Assembly (NCBI RefSeq): GCF_003340345.1
Contig: NZ_PPTQ01000013.1
Coordinates: 24,937 to 88,936, forward strand
Reading direction: 5' to 3'
From: Paraeggerthella hongkongensis
GTDB lineage: Bacteria > Actinomycetota > Coriobacteriia > Coriobacteriales > Eggerthellaceae
DNA length: 64,000 nt
A program made the translations under genes and the position numbers. The notes beneath the pieces are model-generated. The model did no database searches. It was not told the origin of the DNA and was given only the letters and a program-made list of their open reading frames with translations. Positions 1 through 8,574 of the stretch are shown here, one piece after another; position 1 is the stretch's first letter, and the number at the start of each line of letters is the position of its first letter.

Positions 1-399
1 ACCGACAACGTGCAGGAGCGGGCCGACCGCGAGATCAAGCGGCGCACCAACGTCGTGCAGGGCTTCCCTTCGCGCGAGTCCCTCATCCGCTTGGCGAGCG
101 CGGTGCTCATCGAGGCCGACGAGGAGCGGTCGGTGAGCTGCGTCATCTCGAAGCCGTTGCCTGCCCACGCATGGAGAAGAGCCGAGGGATCGACGCCGAG
201 CGAGGAGTCCATGCTCGCTGCAAGGCAGGCCGCCGTCGAGATAATCTCGGCGGCGATTGACCCCGAGGGCGAGCAAGGGCAGCATTCATCGAGCAGGGGT
301 GGCCGGCGATTCCAGCGATGGCCCTTGATGCACCACAAATCGGGACGCGGCCTTTTGTTCAGCTGGTACGACATGGATGTTATCGACTCGAACCTATAG
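1..399 (+). CDS. IS256-family (mutator) transposase, C-terminal part, cut by window start
   Basis: The reading frame is open from base 1 to the TAG at 397-399. The first 45 residues match the conserved end of IS256-type DDE transposases, with the pattern NVQERADREIKRRTNVVQGF followed by FPS...LIRLASAVLIEADEE. The family cuts and pastes its own element; the DDE catalytic residues lie upstream of the window. The remaining ~75 residues after the conserved block (Ser/Gly/Arg-rich) are not recognisable and may be a divergent tail or a damaged end. It lies about 300 bp before tRNA-Arg. I saw no clear terminal inverted repeat downstream, so I cannot say whether the element is intact. Confidence 0.75.
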   Translation, partial: TDNVQERADREIKRRTNVVQGFPSRESLIRLASAVLIEADEERSVSCVISKPLPAHAWRRAEGSTPSEESMLAARQAAVEIISAAIDPEGEQGQHSSSRGGRRFQRWPLMHHKSGRGLLFSWYDMDVIDSNL

Positions 400-697
400 G
401 CGAATTGCATTAAGTCTCCAAAGCTCTTAGAGCGGAACGAGTGTCGTTTTACCCTTGAGACAAGTACCGCCGCACGGTTGAGGACGCTAGGGGAAATCGG
501 CGTGCAAAGTGCAAAGTGGATGCCGACTATTTTTCTGCCTTGAAGAGTGCTGACAAACTGCTATCATGTAAAAGTTCGATTATGAGGTACTGACGGCATG
601 TGGAATTAGGCAGGATGCCTGGATGCCGGACAGGTGGTCATCCCTCGAAAGAGCAGGATGATTTCACTGGTTTTGTACTTCTGAACAGGACAAACGT
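400..697. other. Gene-free stretch between transposase and tRNA-Arg
   Basis: No convincing coding region on either strand. It holds a possible promoter, TTGAAG at 540-545 and TATCAT at 562-567 with a 16-nt spacer, which could drive the tRNA-Arg at 698. A short direct repeat (two copies of GTGCAAA, around 500-514) is also present. Part of the stretch could be the right end of the IS256-type element. Confidence 0.4.
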
Positions 698-773
698 GCC
701 CTTGTAGCTCAGGGGATAGAGCGTCTGCCTCCGGAGCAGAAAGCCGCAGGTTCGAATCCTGTCAAGGGCACCA
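698..773 (+). tRNA. tRNA-Arg (anticodon CCG)
   Basis: 76-nt cloverleaf with encoded CCA. The 7-bp acceptor stem pairs GCCCTTG with CAAGGGC, the D-arm has GCTCAGGGGATAGAGC, the anticodon loop is CTCCGGA giving anticodon CCG (reads CGG), and the T-arm contains GGTTCGAATCC. A rho-independent terminator follows at 790. Confidence 0.95.
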
Positions 774-789
774 GTTGAATCATCGGGTC

Positions 790-813
790 AGGCCACGTGC
801 CTGGCCTTTTTCG
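790..813 (+). terminator. Terminator after tRNA-Arg
   Basis: Stem AGGCCA (790-795) pairs with TGGCCT (802-807), followed at once by a T-rich run. Confidence 0.7.
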
Positions 814-842
814 TTTTCCGCAACCCGCCGCGCGGGCGCGCC

Positions 843-1262
843 TCACTCCACGTCGGACAGGATCTCGCCAGGCTCGTCGCCGGCGTCGAGGAACTTCTTG
901 CGCGTGACGAAGTTCCACACCATCACGACGAACGTGGCGCCTATCTTCACCACCAGGTAGTGCACGCCCAAAAGCTCAACGCCCGCCCACATGCAGAAGT
1001 TGTTGATGCCCAAGCCTATCACCGACAAGACCACGAATATGACGAACTCTCGACGACGGCTCATGCCTTCTTTATGCTTGAACACATAGCGCATGGAGGC
1101 CACGTAGTTGAACACCACGGACACCGTGAACGAAACGGTGGCGCTTACCAGATAGTTGATGCCGAACGCCTCGGTGAGCAGGGCCAGCAAGCCGTAATCT
1201 ATGACGAAGGCGATCACGCCCACCACGCCGAACTTCATGATCTGAGCGATCAGCTTCTTCAC
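843..1262 (-). CDS. GtrA-family membrane protein
   Basis: About 139 residues with four hydrophobic helices in the usual GtrA pattern: FGVVGVIAFVIDYGLLALL near the N-terminus, then YLVSATVSFTVSVVFNYVAS, a central helix and a final helix ending in WNFVTRKKF. GtrA proteins are small integral membrane proteins linked to lipid-linked sugar transfer or flipping for surface polysaccharides. I chose the GTG at 1262 because GGAAGGA sits 9 nt upstream; a GTG at 1280 has no ribosome site. It lies 54 bp downstream of the hybrid sensor kinase on the same strand, and a family 2 glycosyltransferase of the DPM1 type lies nearby, a common partner of GtrA. The exact substrate is unknown. Confidence 0.85.
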   Translation of the reverse strand: MKKLIAQIMKFGVVGVIAFVIDYGLLALLTEAFGINYLVSATVSFTVSVVFNYVASMRYVFKHKEGMSRRREFVIFVVLSVIGLGINNFCMWAGVELLGVHYLVVKIGATFVVMVWNFVTRKKFLDAGDEPGEILSDVE

Positions 1263-1316
1263 GTTCCGCCGTCCTTCCACCCGTCAGGGCCGCGCCCCGT
1301 GCGAACCGGGACGAGT

Positions 1317-3629
1317 CTAGGTTGCCGCGCCGCCTTCCTCGCGCGCCTTCTTCAAAAACTTGTCCATTGTGGCATAAACCCGGCGGATATCAAGCGGCTT
1401 GCTCAGATGTCCGTTCATTCCGCTCAGTCGGCTGCGCTCCTCGTCCTCCACGAAAGCGTTGGCGGTCATGGCAAGAATGGGAATGCAACGAGCGTCGGGG
1501 CGGTCGAGCTCGCGAATGGCGCGGGTGGCCTCGTATCCGTCCATCTCGGGCATCTGCACGTCCATCAACACAAGGTCGAAGTAGCCCGCCTCGGATTCGG
1601 CGAACACGGAAACCGCGCGAGCGCCCGTTTCGGCCGTGACCGCGCACGCGCCCGCCATCGACAGGATCTCGATGGCGATCTCGCGGTTCAGCTCGTTGTC
1701 TTCCGCCACCAGCACCCGCGCGCCGCCGAAGTCGTACGACGAAGATTCCGAAAGCCCGCTGTCAACCGAGGACGAAGCCGACCCCTTCCCGGACGCCTGG
1801 CCCAGCGGAAGCTCGACCGTGAACACCGACCCCTTCCCCAGCGTGCTCTGAAGCCCCACGCGACCCCCCATCATCTCGGCGAACCGCTTCGTGATGGCAA
1901 GGCCAAGCCCCGTTCCGCCATGCGCCCGAGCCGTGCAGGGGTCTCCCTGCTCGAACAGCGAGAATATGCTCTCGAAATGCTCCGGCCCGATGCCGCAGCC
2001 CGTGTCGATGACCGAGAACCGCACCCATAGAGCGTCGTCGCAAGCAGCGCGGGAACGTCCCGAAGCGCTATCGTCAGGACCCTCCTGCGCCAGAAGCCCC
2101 GAAGAGCGGTCTTCAGGGCCCGTCATCCGCTCGATCAGCAAGGTCACGCTGCCGCCTTCGGGGGTGAATTTGAAGGCGTTGCCCACCAGGTTGTACGCAA
2201 TCTGGTTCAGCCGCAACACGTCTCCCGTGGCGAAATCGGGCAGATCGCCGGATTCGCACGTGGCGTAGTTCACCCCGTTTTCGGCAGCCTGCTCTTCGAA
2301 CACGGCCGTGAGCGCGCTTGCAAACGCACGGAAATCGAACGGTTCGTCCTTGATCTCGATCTTGCCGCTTTCGATCTTGCTCATATCCAAAATGTCGTTG
2401 ATGAGCGCCATCAGGTGGCGCGAGGACATGGTGACTTTTTCCAGGCAAACGCGCACCTTCTCGTCGTCGCCCATGTGCTCGAGCGCGATGGAGGTCATGC
2501 CCATGATGCCGTTCATCGGCGTGCGGATCTCGTGGGACATGCGCGAAAGGAACTCGCTTTTCGCCTGGTTCGCGCGCTGCGCCTGGTCGAGCGCGCTTTC
2601 CGCGCGCGCCTTCTCGTCGGCCAGCAGGCGCGTGTTCCGACGCGCCAGCAGGTAGTACACCAAGAAGATCGACCCGACGGCCAGCGCCAGCGCGCCGCCC
2701 ATGATCACGGCGTTTTGCTGCAGCACGTCGCTCAAAGACGCAATGCTGTCGTCCACCGCCCCGTAGGGCATGGTGGTGCACAGGTACGTGTCGCCGCCCT
2801 CCATGGGCTTCAAGTACAGGTAGCGGTGCCCCGATCCTTCGGCGGACGTGAACGGCACAAGGCACGACCGCCCGTTCTGCACGGCCTCGCGCACATCGTC
2901 GATACCGTAACCGTCCTCTAGGCTGGAAAAGCTGCCCAGCTGGTCGAACAGGTTGCTCCCGTCCTCCAAGCCACCCGGGTCGCCTCCGATAATGCAGGTT
3001 CCGTCCGTCGTGATCACGCTCGACCGCGAGCGCCCGTTCGTCATGCCGAAGTCGATCCGATCGAACAGCCGGGAAGCGTCGAAGCTGGCGATGGCCATCG
3101 TGTACGTGACCGAACCGCAGGTGATGGGAGGTATGGCGTCAACCAGGATCACCGCGTCGTCGCGCATGATCGTGATGGACCCGCTGTCGTAGGCGCGCAG
3201 CTCTGAAATGCTCTGCGTAGCGGCGGTACCCGCGGCAAGGCTGTCGCAAGCCCCTTGCGCGGTGCAGTAGCTTCCATCGCTGGCTCGAAGCGCAAGAGAA
3301 AGGTACTGGTCGTTTTGCTGCTGGTCGGCAAGCACGGCGGCCACCTGATCCGCGGTTTCGGGGCGAAGGAGGTCGAGCGAGGTGCCCAACGTGTCAAGCT
3401 GGGCGAACTTGCTCTCGATGCTGGCCTCGTAGTGAGCGGCCACGCGGTCGCTCAACTCCTCAAGGTACACCTCGCTCACGGACCGAATGGCCGCATCCGT
3501 AGCCGAGCGCGAAGACACGACCGTATATGCAAGAGAGCACGCGAGCACAAGAACCAGGGCGAGGGCCAAGAGGGCGACGCCCCTGCGTTCGCTCGAGCGT
3601 TTAAGCAGCTCCATGAGGAAATACGCCAC
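1317..3629 (-). CDS. Hybrid sensor histidine kinase with receiver domain
   Basis: 770 residues. A membrane helix at about 16-40 and another at about 306-328 enclose an extracytoplasmic sensor region of ~265 residues that looks Cache-like. Then come HisKA (phospho-acceptor His366 in SRMSHEIRTPMN), HATPase (NLVGNAFKFTPEGG, DTGCGIG, GGTGLGLAITKRF) and a C-terminal receiver domain (VLVAEDNELN, phospho-acceptor Asp690 in LMDVQMPEMDGYEA). All catalytic motifs are intact. There is no DNA-binding output domain and no separate regulator beside it, so the phosphorelay partner must be elsewhere. The GTG at 3629 lacks a clear ribosome site; ATG at 3614 with AGGTGG 11 nt upstream is an alternative start. 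The signal sensed is unknown. Confidence 0.9.
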   Translation of the reverse strand: MAYFLMELLKRSSERRGVALLALALVLVLACSLAYTVVSSRSATDAAIRSVSEVYLEELSDRVAAHYEASIESKFAQLDTLGTSLDLLRPETADQVAAVLADQQQNDQYLSLALRASDGSYCTAQGACDSLAAGTAATQSISELRAYDSGSITIMRDDAVILVDAIPPITCGSVTYTMAIASFDASRLFDRIDFGMTNGRSRSSVITTDGTCIIGGDPGGLEDGSNLFDQLGSFSSLEDGYGIDDVREAVQNGRSCLVPFTSAEGSGHRYLYLKPMEGGDTYLCTTMPYGAVDDSIASLSDVLQQNAVIMGGALALAVGSIFLVYYLLARRNTRLLADEKARAESALDQAQRANQAKSEFLSRMSHEIRTPMNGIMGMTSIALEHMGDDEKVRVCLEKVTMSSRHLMALINDILDMSKIESGKIEIKDEPFDFRAFASALTAVFEEQAAENGVNYATCESGDLPDFATGDVLRLNQIAYNLVGNAFKFTPEGGSVTLLIERMTGPEDRSSGLLAQEGPDDSASGRSRAACDDALWVRFSVIDTGCGIGPEHFESIFSLFEQGDPCTARAHGGTGLGLAITKRFAEMMGGRVGLQSTLGKGSVFTVELPLGQASGKGSASSSVDSGLSESSSYDFGGARVLVAEDNELNREIAIEILSMAGACAVTAETGARAVSVFAESEAGYFDLVLMDVQMPEMDGYEATRAIRELDRPDARCIPILAMTANAFVEDEERSRLSGMNGHLSKPLDIRRVYATMDKFLKKAREEGGAAT

Positions 3630-3797
3630 CTATCGGAATCGTTGAGAGTTTCCGCATTCTAGCACGCAGAACCCCGCGCTACCTTACTGTTGGGAAACAG
3701 CTTGCCAACCGTGTTTCATCCGGAGAATCACAAGGGCATCTGGCGCGCCGCGATGGTTTCGGGTAGGATGATCGACAATTCAACCGAGGAGAAGACC

Positions 3798-4781
3798 GTG
3801 CAGCAAAACACCGCCACCCAGACGACCGCCGAGCGCGCAACCATAGCCGTGCTCATCCCCTGCTACAACGAAGCCGTGACCATCGGAAAGGTGGTCGACG
3901 ACTTCAAGCGCGTCCTGCCGGACGCCGACATTTACGTGTACGACAACAATTCCTCCGACGACACGGCCGCCATCGCGCGCGAGCACGGAGCCATCGTGCG
4001 CACCGAGCGCCGACAGGGCAAGGGAAACGTCGTGCGCCAGATGATGCGCGACATCGATGCGGACTACTACCTCATGGTGGACGGCGACGACACGTACCCG
4101 GCAGAAGCCGCACCCGCGCTGCTCGCCCCGCTCATGAACGACGAAGCCGACATGACCGTGGGCGACCGCCTGTCCAACGGCACCTACGGCGAAGAGAACG
4201 ATCGCGCCTTCCACGGATTCGGCAACGATCTGGTGCGCGTGCTCATCAAGTGGATCTACGGGTTCAAGTTCTCGGACGTCATGACCGGGTATCGCGCCTA
4301 CAACGCCGTGTTCGCGAAAACCATGCCGGTGCTCTCCCCCGGCTTCGAGATCGAAACGGAGCTCTCCATTCACGCCGTGGACAAGCGCTGGCGCATCGTC
4401 GAGGTGCCCATCGACTACCGCGACCGGCCCGAGGGGTCGGAGTCGAAGCTCAACACCTTCTCCGACGGCATGAAGGTGCTGCTCATGATCTTGTCCCTGT
4501 TCAAAGATTACCGCCCGCTGGCCCTGTTCAGCTGGCTGGCCCTGCTGTTCTGCGTCCTGGGACTCATTGCAGGCGTGCCGGTCATCGTGGAGTTCGCGCA
4601 AACGGGTCTTGTTCCCAAGCTTCCCTCCGCGCTCTTGGCGGTGGCGCTCGTGTTCGTGGGCATCCTGGCCTTTGCAAGCGGCCTTATTCTGGACACCGTG
4701 GTCAAAGGCACCCGCAAGGAGTACGAACTGCAGGTGACGGCGGCCTACGAGCGCCTGGGACGCCGCAACCGCCAGGCATAG
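3798..4781 (+). CDS. Family 2 glycosyltransferase with two C-terminal membrane helices (DPM1/GtrB type)
   Basis: About 327 residues. The N-terminal GT-A domain begins VLIPCYNEAVTIGKVV and contains the nucleotide-sugar motifs DNNSSDDT and MVDGDDTYP; a conserved DVMTGYRAYN follows. Two C-terminal helices (FSWLALLFCVLGLIAGV and ALLAVALVFVGILAFASG) should anchor it in the membrane. This architecture fits polyprenyl-phosphate sugar transferases, which load a sugar on undecaprenyl phosphate for later use in cell-surface glycans. The GtrA protein at 843 is a plausible partner. Start: GTG at 3798 has GAGGAG 6-7 nt upstream; a possible -10 (TAGGAT) lies at 3764. An in-frame ATG at 3768 has no ribosome site. 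The sugar donor cannot be told from sequence. Confidence 0.88.
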   Translation: MQQNTATQTTAERATIAVLIPCYNEAVTIGKVVDDFKRVLPDADIYVYDNNSSDDTAAIAREHGAIVRTERRQGKGNVVRQMMRDIDADYYLMVDGDDTYPAEAAPALLAPLMNDEADMTVGDRLSNGTYGEENDRAFHGFGNDLVRVLIKWIYGFKFSDVMTGYRAYNAVFAKTMPVLSPGFEIETELSIHAVDKRWRIVEVPIDYRDRPEGSESKLNTFSDGMKVLLMILSLFKDYRPLALFSWLALLFCVLGLIAGVPVIVEFAQTGLVPKLPSALLAVALVFVGILAFASGLILDTVVKGTRKEYELQVTAAYERLGRRNRQA

Positions 4782-4921
4782 AGGCTCGGGGCGCTCGTCG
4801 ATCAAGACCGCTGCATCTCTCCCTTCGAACGCCGCCGAGCCGCCTTATCGTAGCAAATATTATATTAGTTTTTTAGTCATGGTTTTCAGGAGGACTTCCT
4901 GCCATACTAGAGCTTTGCCGA

Positions 4922-4965
4922 AACTGCTTCGGGCTTGAAAAACGCCCGTCGCGCCCGAAGCAGTT
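4922..4965. terminator. Inverted repeat between convergent genes, likely bidirectional terminator
   Basis: A perfect 13-bp inverted repeat, AACTGCTTCGGGC at 4922-4934 and its complement at 4953-4965, with an 18-nt loop. It sits between the ends of the glycosyltransferase (+) and addA (-). The loop carries an A-run that gives T residues on the minus strand. Confidence 0.6.
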
Positions 4966-4980
4966 CGCGACAACCGCCGC

Positions 4981-7900
4981 TCATCCCCGTGCAGAAAGCA
5001 CCGCTTGCGCAAGATCGCTTCGGTCCTTGGCCGAGAAGCGGTATGAGACCTCCTGCGGCTGCCCCTGCGCATCCGCGCGCTCAACGCGCACGAACCTCAG
5101 CTCCACATCGCGATACCCCTGGCAAAGCAGGGCGTACGCGTAGCACTGCGCTTGAAGCAGATGCCGCTCCCGCACCAGATCGAGCGGCTCTTCGTCCCTG
5201 CCGCCCGTCTTGTAGTCGACCACCAGCGCGCGGCGCGCGGCGCCCTCGGGCCCGTCCGTGCACAAAAGATCGATCTCGCCTTCGAGAAAGCCCTCCCCCA
5301 CGCGCTCGAAGAACGGCACCTCGGCGCGGCGAAGCGGCCAGGAGGAAGCCTCGGCGTACGTGAAGCTGCCAAACCAGCAGGCGCACGCAGAGCGCAAGCG
5401 CTCCTTCTGGCAAGGCGTCAGTCCGAAGGCGGCGGCGAAGGCGTTCAGGCGGGCTTCGTCGGGAACGCGGCCGGTTTCGACGGCGAACTGGGCCGCACGG
5501 TGAAACGCGCTGCCCAGCCCCGTAGCCTTATCGGCGTCGAGCGACCGTTCAGTCGCGTCCCCATCTTCCCGCATCAGCTTGCCGTCGGGACAAACGTCCC
5601 CATCGCCCAAGCCCGAGCGCTCCGATGCAGGAAGAGCCGGGGCCGTCGGCTCGCCTTCCCGAGCCAAGGCCGAATAGGAGAAGACGTCGCCGCGCCCGGC
5701 GCTCCACGGCTCGCACGCAGGTGCGTCGACGGGCGGCGACGGCACGACGAAGACGGCTTGCTCGGGCCGATCCCGCAAAGCGCCCTCTTCCAAGGCATCC
5801 GGCTGCACGAGCACCCGCTCGAACCGCGCGGGCTCGCTTCCGCCATACGGAAGCTGCGCCGATCCTTCGGGGAAGTCGGCGACGCCGCACAACGCGCTGC
5901 GCACGTCGTCTACGAGAGCCGCGTACGCAGGCGGCTTGCCCGCCGATGGAGCCTTCGCGTCCATAACAACCACAAGGGATTCGCTTGCGCGCGTAAGCCC
6001 CACGTACAGCTTGCGGCGCGCTTCGGCCAGCTCTTCGTCCGCCGCGCGCTGCGCGAGCGTCGCGCGGTAGGCGGACTGCGTGCACGAGCCGCTTCGGCCC
6101 TCGGCGCACGCGAACCCGCCGCCCTCGACCAACGCGCGGGCCGCGTCAAGGTCGGCGCTTTCCTCCAAGTCGCCCGCAAGCGGCATCTTGGACCGGCTCT
6201 TCACCTGCTCGAACGCATCCAAAGATGCGCCGGGAGCAAGCGAAGCCCGCGCCACGGACCCGCAAGCCTCCACCAGCAGCTTTCCCGCGCCCGCGCGCCC
6301 GTCGGCGAAATCCGCAAGCGCCACGATGGGGAACTCGAGGCCCTTCGAGGCGTGAATGGTCATGATCTTCACCACGTCGCCGCCAGCGCCGGACAGGGCG
6401 CCGGGCGACTCCTTCAAGCCAACCGACAGCTCTCCGGCGAAGATGCGGGCCGTCGAAGCCAGGCCGGCATGGTGCTCGGCCTCCACGGACTCTATGAGGC
6501 GAACGGCCTTCAGCACGTTGGCCGCGCATGCCGTTCCCACGGCCCCCTGCTCTTCGAGGCGCGCCATCCAGCCGCTTCGAACCACGGCGTCGCGCACCAC
6601 GGCGGACGCGGGAAGGACCCGCGCCAAACGCTGCGCGCGGTCGAAGAGCCGCACGGCATGGGCCAGCCGGGGAGCAAGCTCGTCCGAGCGGGAAGCCAAC
6701 CGCGCGAAGCCCCGATCGAGGTCGCGACGGCGCACCCTGCCCGTATCCGGGTCCTCCTCGGTAGCCAGCTCCAAAAAATCGTCGGCCGAAAGACGAACCA
6801 TGTCGCTTGTCAGCACCTCGAACAGAGCAGCGGTATTCGCCGGGTTCGCAAGCGCCTCCAGCAGCCGCGCCACCACGCGAACCTCAGGCGCCGAAGCGAA
6901 CTGCGATCCGCCCGTCACCACGCATTCGAAGCCCTCGGCGCGCAGCGCTTCGGCGTACACGCCCGCGCGGCTCATCTTGCCCAACAGCACCACCATGTCG
7001 CCCGGAGCATGCCCGTCCTCGCGTAAAGACGCGAAGCGTCGGGCGATCTCCCGCGCACCGGCGCGCTTGACGTCGTCGATGCCCACGCCCGTGCCGCGCC
7101 CCGCCGGCTGCACGGCCAGCACCAGGTCGATGCGCGGTGCGCTCCCCCGGTAACGCGACGGGCGCGCATCATGGGGTTCGAGCGACATGAACGCGTCGCC
7201 GAAGACCTGGGGCTGCTCGAACACGCGATCCACGAACGAGAGCACGTCGGCGTGACTGCGGAAATTCTTGGCAAGCTCCACGTAGAGCGCATTCACGTCG
7301 GCCGAGCGCATGACGCGTTTGTGGGCCTCGTACACGTTCACGTCGGCTCCGCGGAACCGGTAGATGGACTGCTGCGCGTCCCCGACCGTGCACAGATGGG
7401 CGAAGCGCGGGCCGGACAGGCGCGCGATCATGTCGATCTGCAACTGGCTGGTATCCTGAAACTCGTCCACCATGACCAGCTTGAAGCGGTCCTCGTAACG
7501 GCGAGCGATGTCGGGATGCTGCTCGAACGCAGCCAGCGTGCGCGTGAGCAGATCGTCGTTGTCCAGCTTGCACAGCGCCTGCTTGGATTGCTCGTAGCGC
7601 AGCGACACCTCGCGCGCAAGCTCTTTGAGGTCGGCCACCAACGGGAAAGCCAGCCCCAGCGCGATCTGTCGAGCCGCGTCCTCGTACACGGCCTGGTACG
7701 CTTTGACCGCCTCTTTCACGGTAGCCTTGAAATTGCCCCCGATGCGCGGGTACCCTTCGAGCGCGCCCGCCAACGCGCGCAGGGCCGCTATGTTGTCCGC
7801 TCCGGCGGCAGGCCCCGCAACGGAGCCGTAGCGGCGAAGAAATGCCTGAAGGGCCTCGATCGCGTCCGCGGCCTGCCCGCGCGCACGCTCGGCCGTAGCG

Positions 7901-8571
7901 CTGCCGCCCGCCTGCTCGAGGGCGGGCTGCACCGTTTCGTACGCGAGCAGAAGCTCGCGCGCAAGCGCAGACGCGCATGCGGGCTCGGGTCCGAAGTCCA
8001 CGGCGTCAAGGCCTCCGCGCATGCTGGCGGCCTTGTCCAGCAACGTCGCCAGCATGGAGGCCACCGACGGAGCCGAGGACAAGGACGACCGCGCGGGATA
8101 CTCGTCGAACAGCGCCGCATAAGACCCGCGCGCGATGATGTCGTTGTCGTCGCCGAGCGCCGCGTCGATGGCGTCGGCCACCAGATCCGCGCGCTCCGCG
8201 TCCCCCACAATGCCAAACGCAGGGTCTATCCCCAAATCAAGCGCATGGGTGCGCAGGATGCGCGCGCACATGCTGTGAATGGTGGATATCCAGGCTCCGT
8301 CCACTTTGAGCGCTTCTTCAACCAGGCCTTCCGCGCGCAAGGTGCGCTTGACGCGCGCTTTGATCTCGGCCGCCGCCTTCTCGGTGAACGTGATGGCCAG
8401 CACTTCGTCCACGCCGCCGGCTGCCGGACCGCTTTCCGGCAACAGCGCGTACGCAATGCGCTGCGTGAGCGTGAAGGTCTTGCCCGATCCCGCCCCCGCA
8501 GACACGAGCAACGGTCCTTTCACGTGCTCGATGCTTTCGCGCTGACCGGGCGTGCAGGTACGCAAGTCCAT
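4981..8571 (-). CDS. addA: AddA-type helicase-nuclease, double-strand break processing
   Basis: 1196 residues, the usual AddA length. It is a UvrD-like superfamily 1A helicase: Walker A SAGAGSGKTFTLT at about 24-36, motif Ia AITFTEKAAAEI, motif II MVDEFQDTS, motif III GDAQQSIYRFRGAD, motif V TIHASKGLEFPIV and motif VI KLYVGLTRA. The C-terminus holds the PD-(D/E)XK nuclease, EGEIDLLCTD then ALVVDYKTGG. With AddB it unwinds and resects DNA ends and makes RecA-loading 3 prime tails. It starts at ATG 8571, 3 bp after the addB stop, so the two are translated together from one transcript in the order addB-addA. Confidence 0.95.
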   Translation of the reverse strand: MDLRTCTPGQRESIEHVKGPLLVSAGAGSGKTFTLTQRIAYALLPESGPAAGGVDEVLAITFTEKAAAEIKARVKRTLRAEGLVEEALKVDGAWISTIHSMCARILRTHALDLGIDPAFGIVGDAERADLVADAIDAALGDDNDIIARGSYAALFDEYPARSSLSSAPSVASMLATLLDKAASMRGGLDAVDFGPEPACASALARELLLAYETVQPALEQAGGSATAERARGQAADAIEALQAFLRRYGSVAGPAAGADNIAALRALAGALEGYPRIGGNFKATVKEAVKAYQAVYEDAARQIALGLAFPLVADLKELAREVSLRYEQSKQALCKLDNDDLLTRTLAAFEQHPDIARRYEDRFKLVMVDEFQDTSQLQIDMIARLSGPRFAHLCTVGDAQQSIYRFRGADVNVYEAHKRVMRSADVNALYVELAKNFRSHADVLSFVDRVFEQPQVFGDAFMSLEPHDARPSRYRGSAPRIDLVLAVQPAGRGTGVGIDDVKRAGAREIARRFASLREDGHAPGDMVVLLGKMSRAGVYAEALRAEGFECVVTGGSQFASAPEVRVVARLLEALANPANTAALFEVLTSDMVRLSADDFLELATEEDPDTGRVRRRDLDRGFARLASRSDELAPRLAHAVRLFDRAQRLARVLPASAVVRDAVVRSGWMARLEEQGAVGTACAANVLKAVRLIESVEAEHHAGLASTARIFAGELSVGLKESPGALSGAGGDVVKIMTIHASKGLEFPIVALADFADGRAGAGKLLVEACGSVARASLAPGASLDAFEQVKSRSKMPLAGDLEESADLDAARALVEGGGFACAEGRSGSCTQSAYRATLAQRAADEELAEARRKLYVGLTRASESLVVVMDAKAPSAGKPPAYAALVDDVRSALCGVADFPEGSAQLPYGGSEPARFERVLVQPDALEEGALRDRPEQAVFVVPSPPVDAPACEPWSAGRGDVFSYSALAREGEPTAPALPASERSGLGDGDVCPDGKLMREDGDATERSLDADKATGLGSAFHRAAQFAVETGRVPDEARLNAFAAAFGLTPCQKERLRSACACWFGSFTYAEASSWPLRRAEVPFFERVGEGFLEGEIDLLCTDGPEGAARRALVVDYKTGGRDEEPLDLVRERHLLQAQCYAYALLCQGYRDVELRFVRVERADAQGQPQEVSYRFSAKDRSDLAQAVLSARG

Positions 8572-8574
8572 GGA

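Noticed and set aside
5152..7026. 624-residue plus-strand frame and other large frames over addA/addB
   Set aside because: They are antisense to addA and addB, whose helicase and nuclease motifs are complete. Composition is typical of shadow frames.
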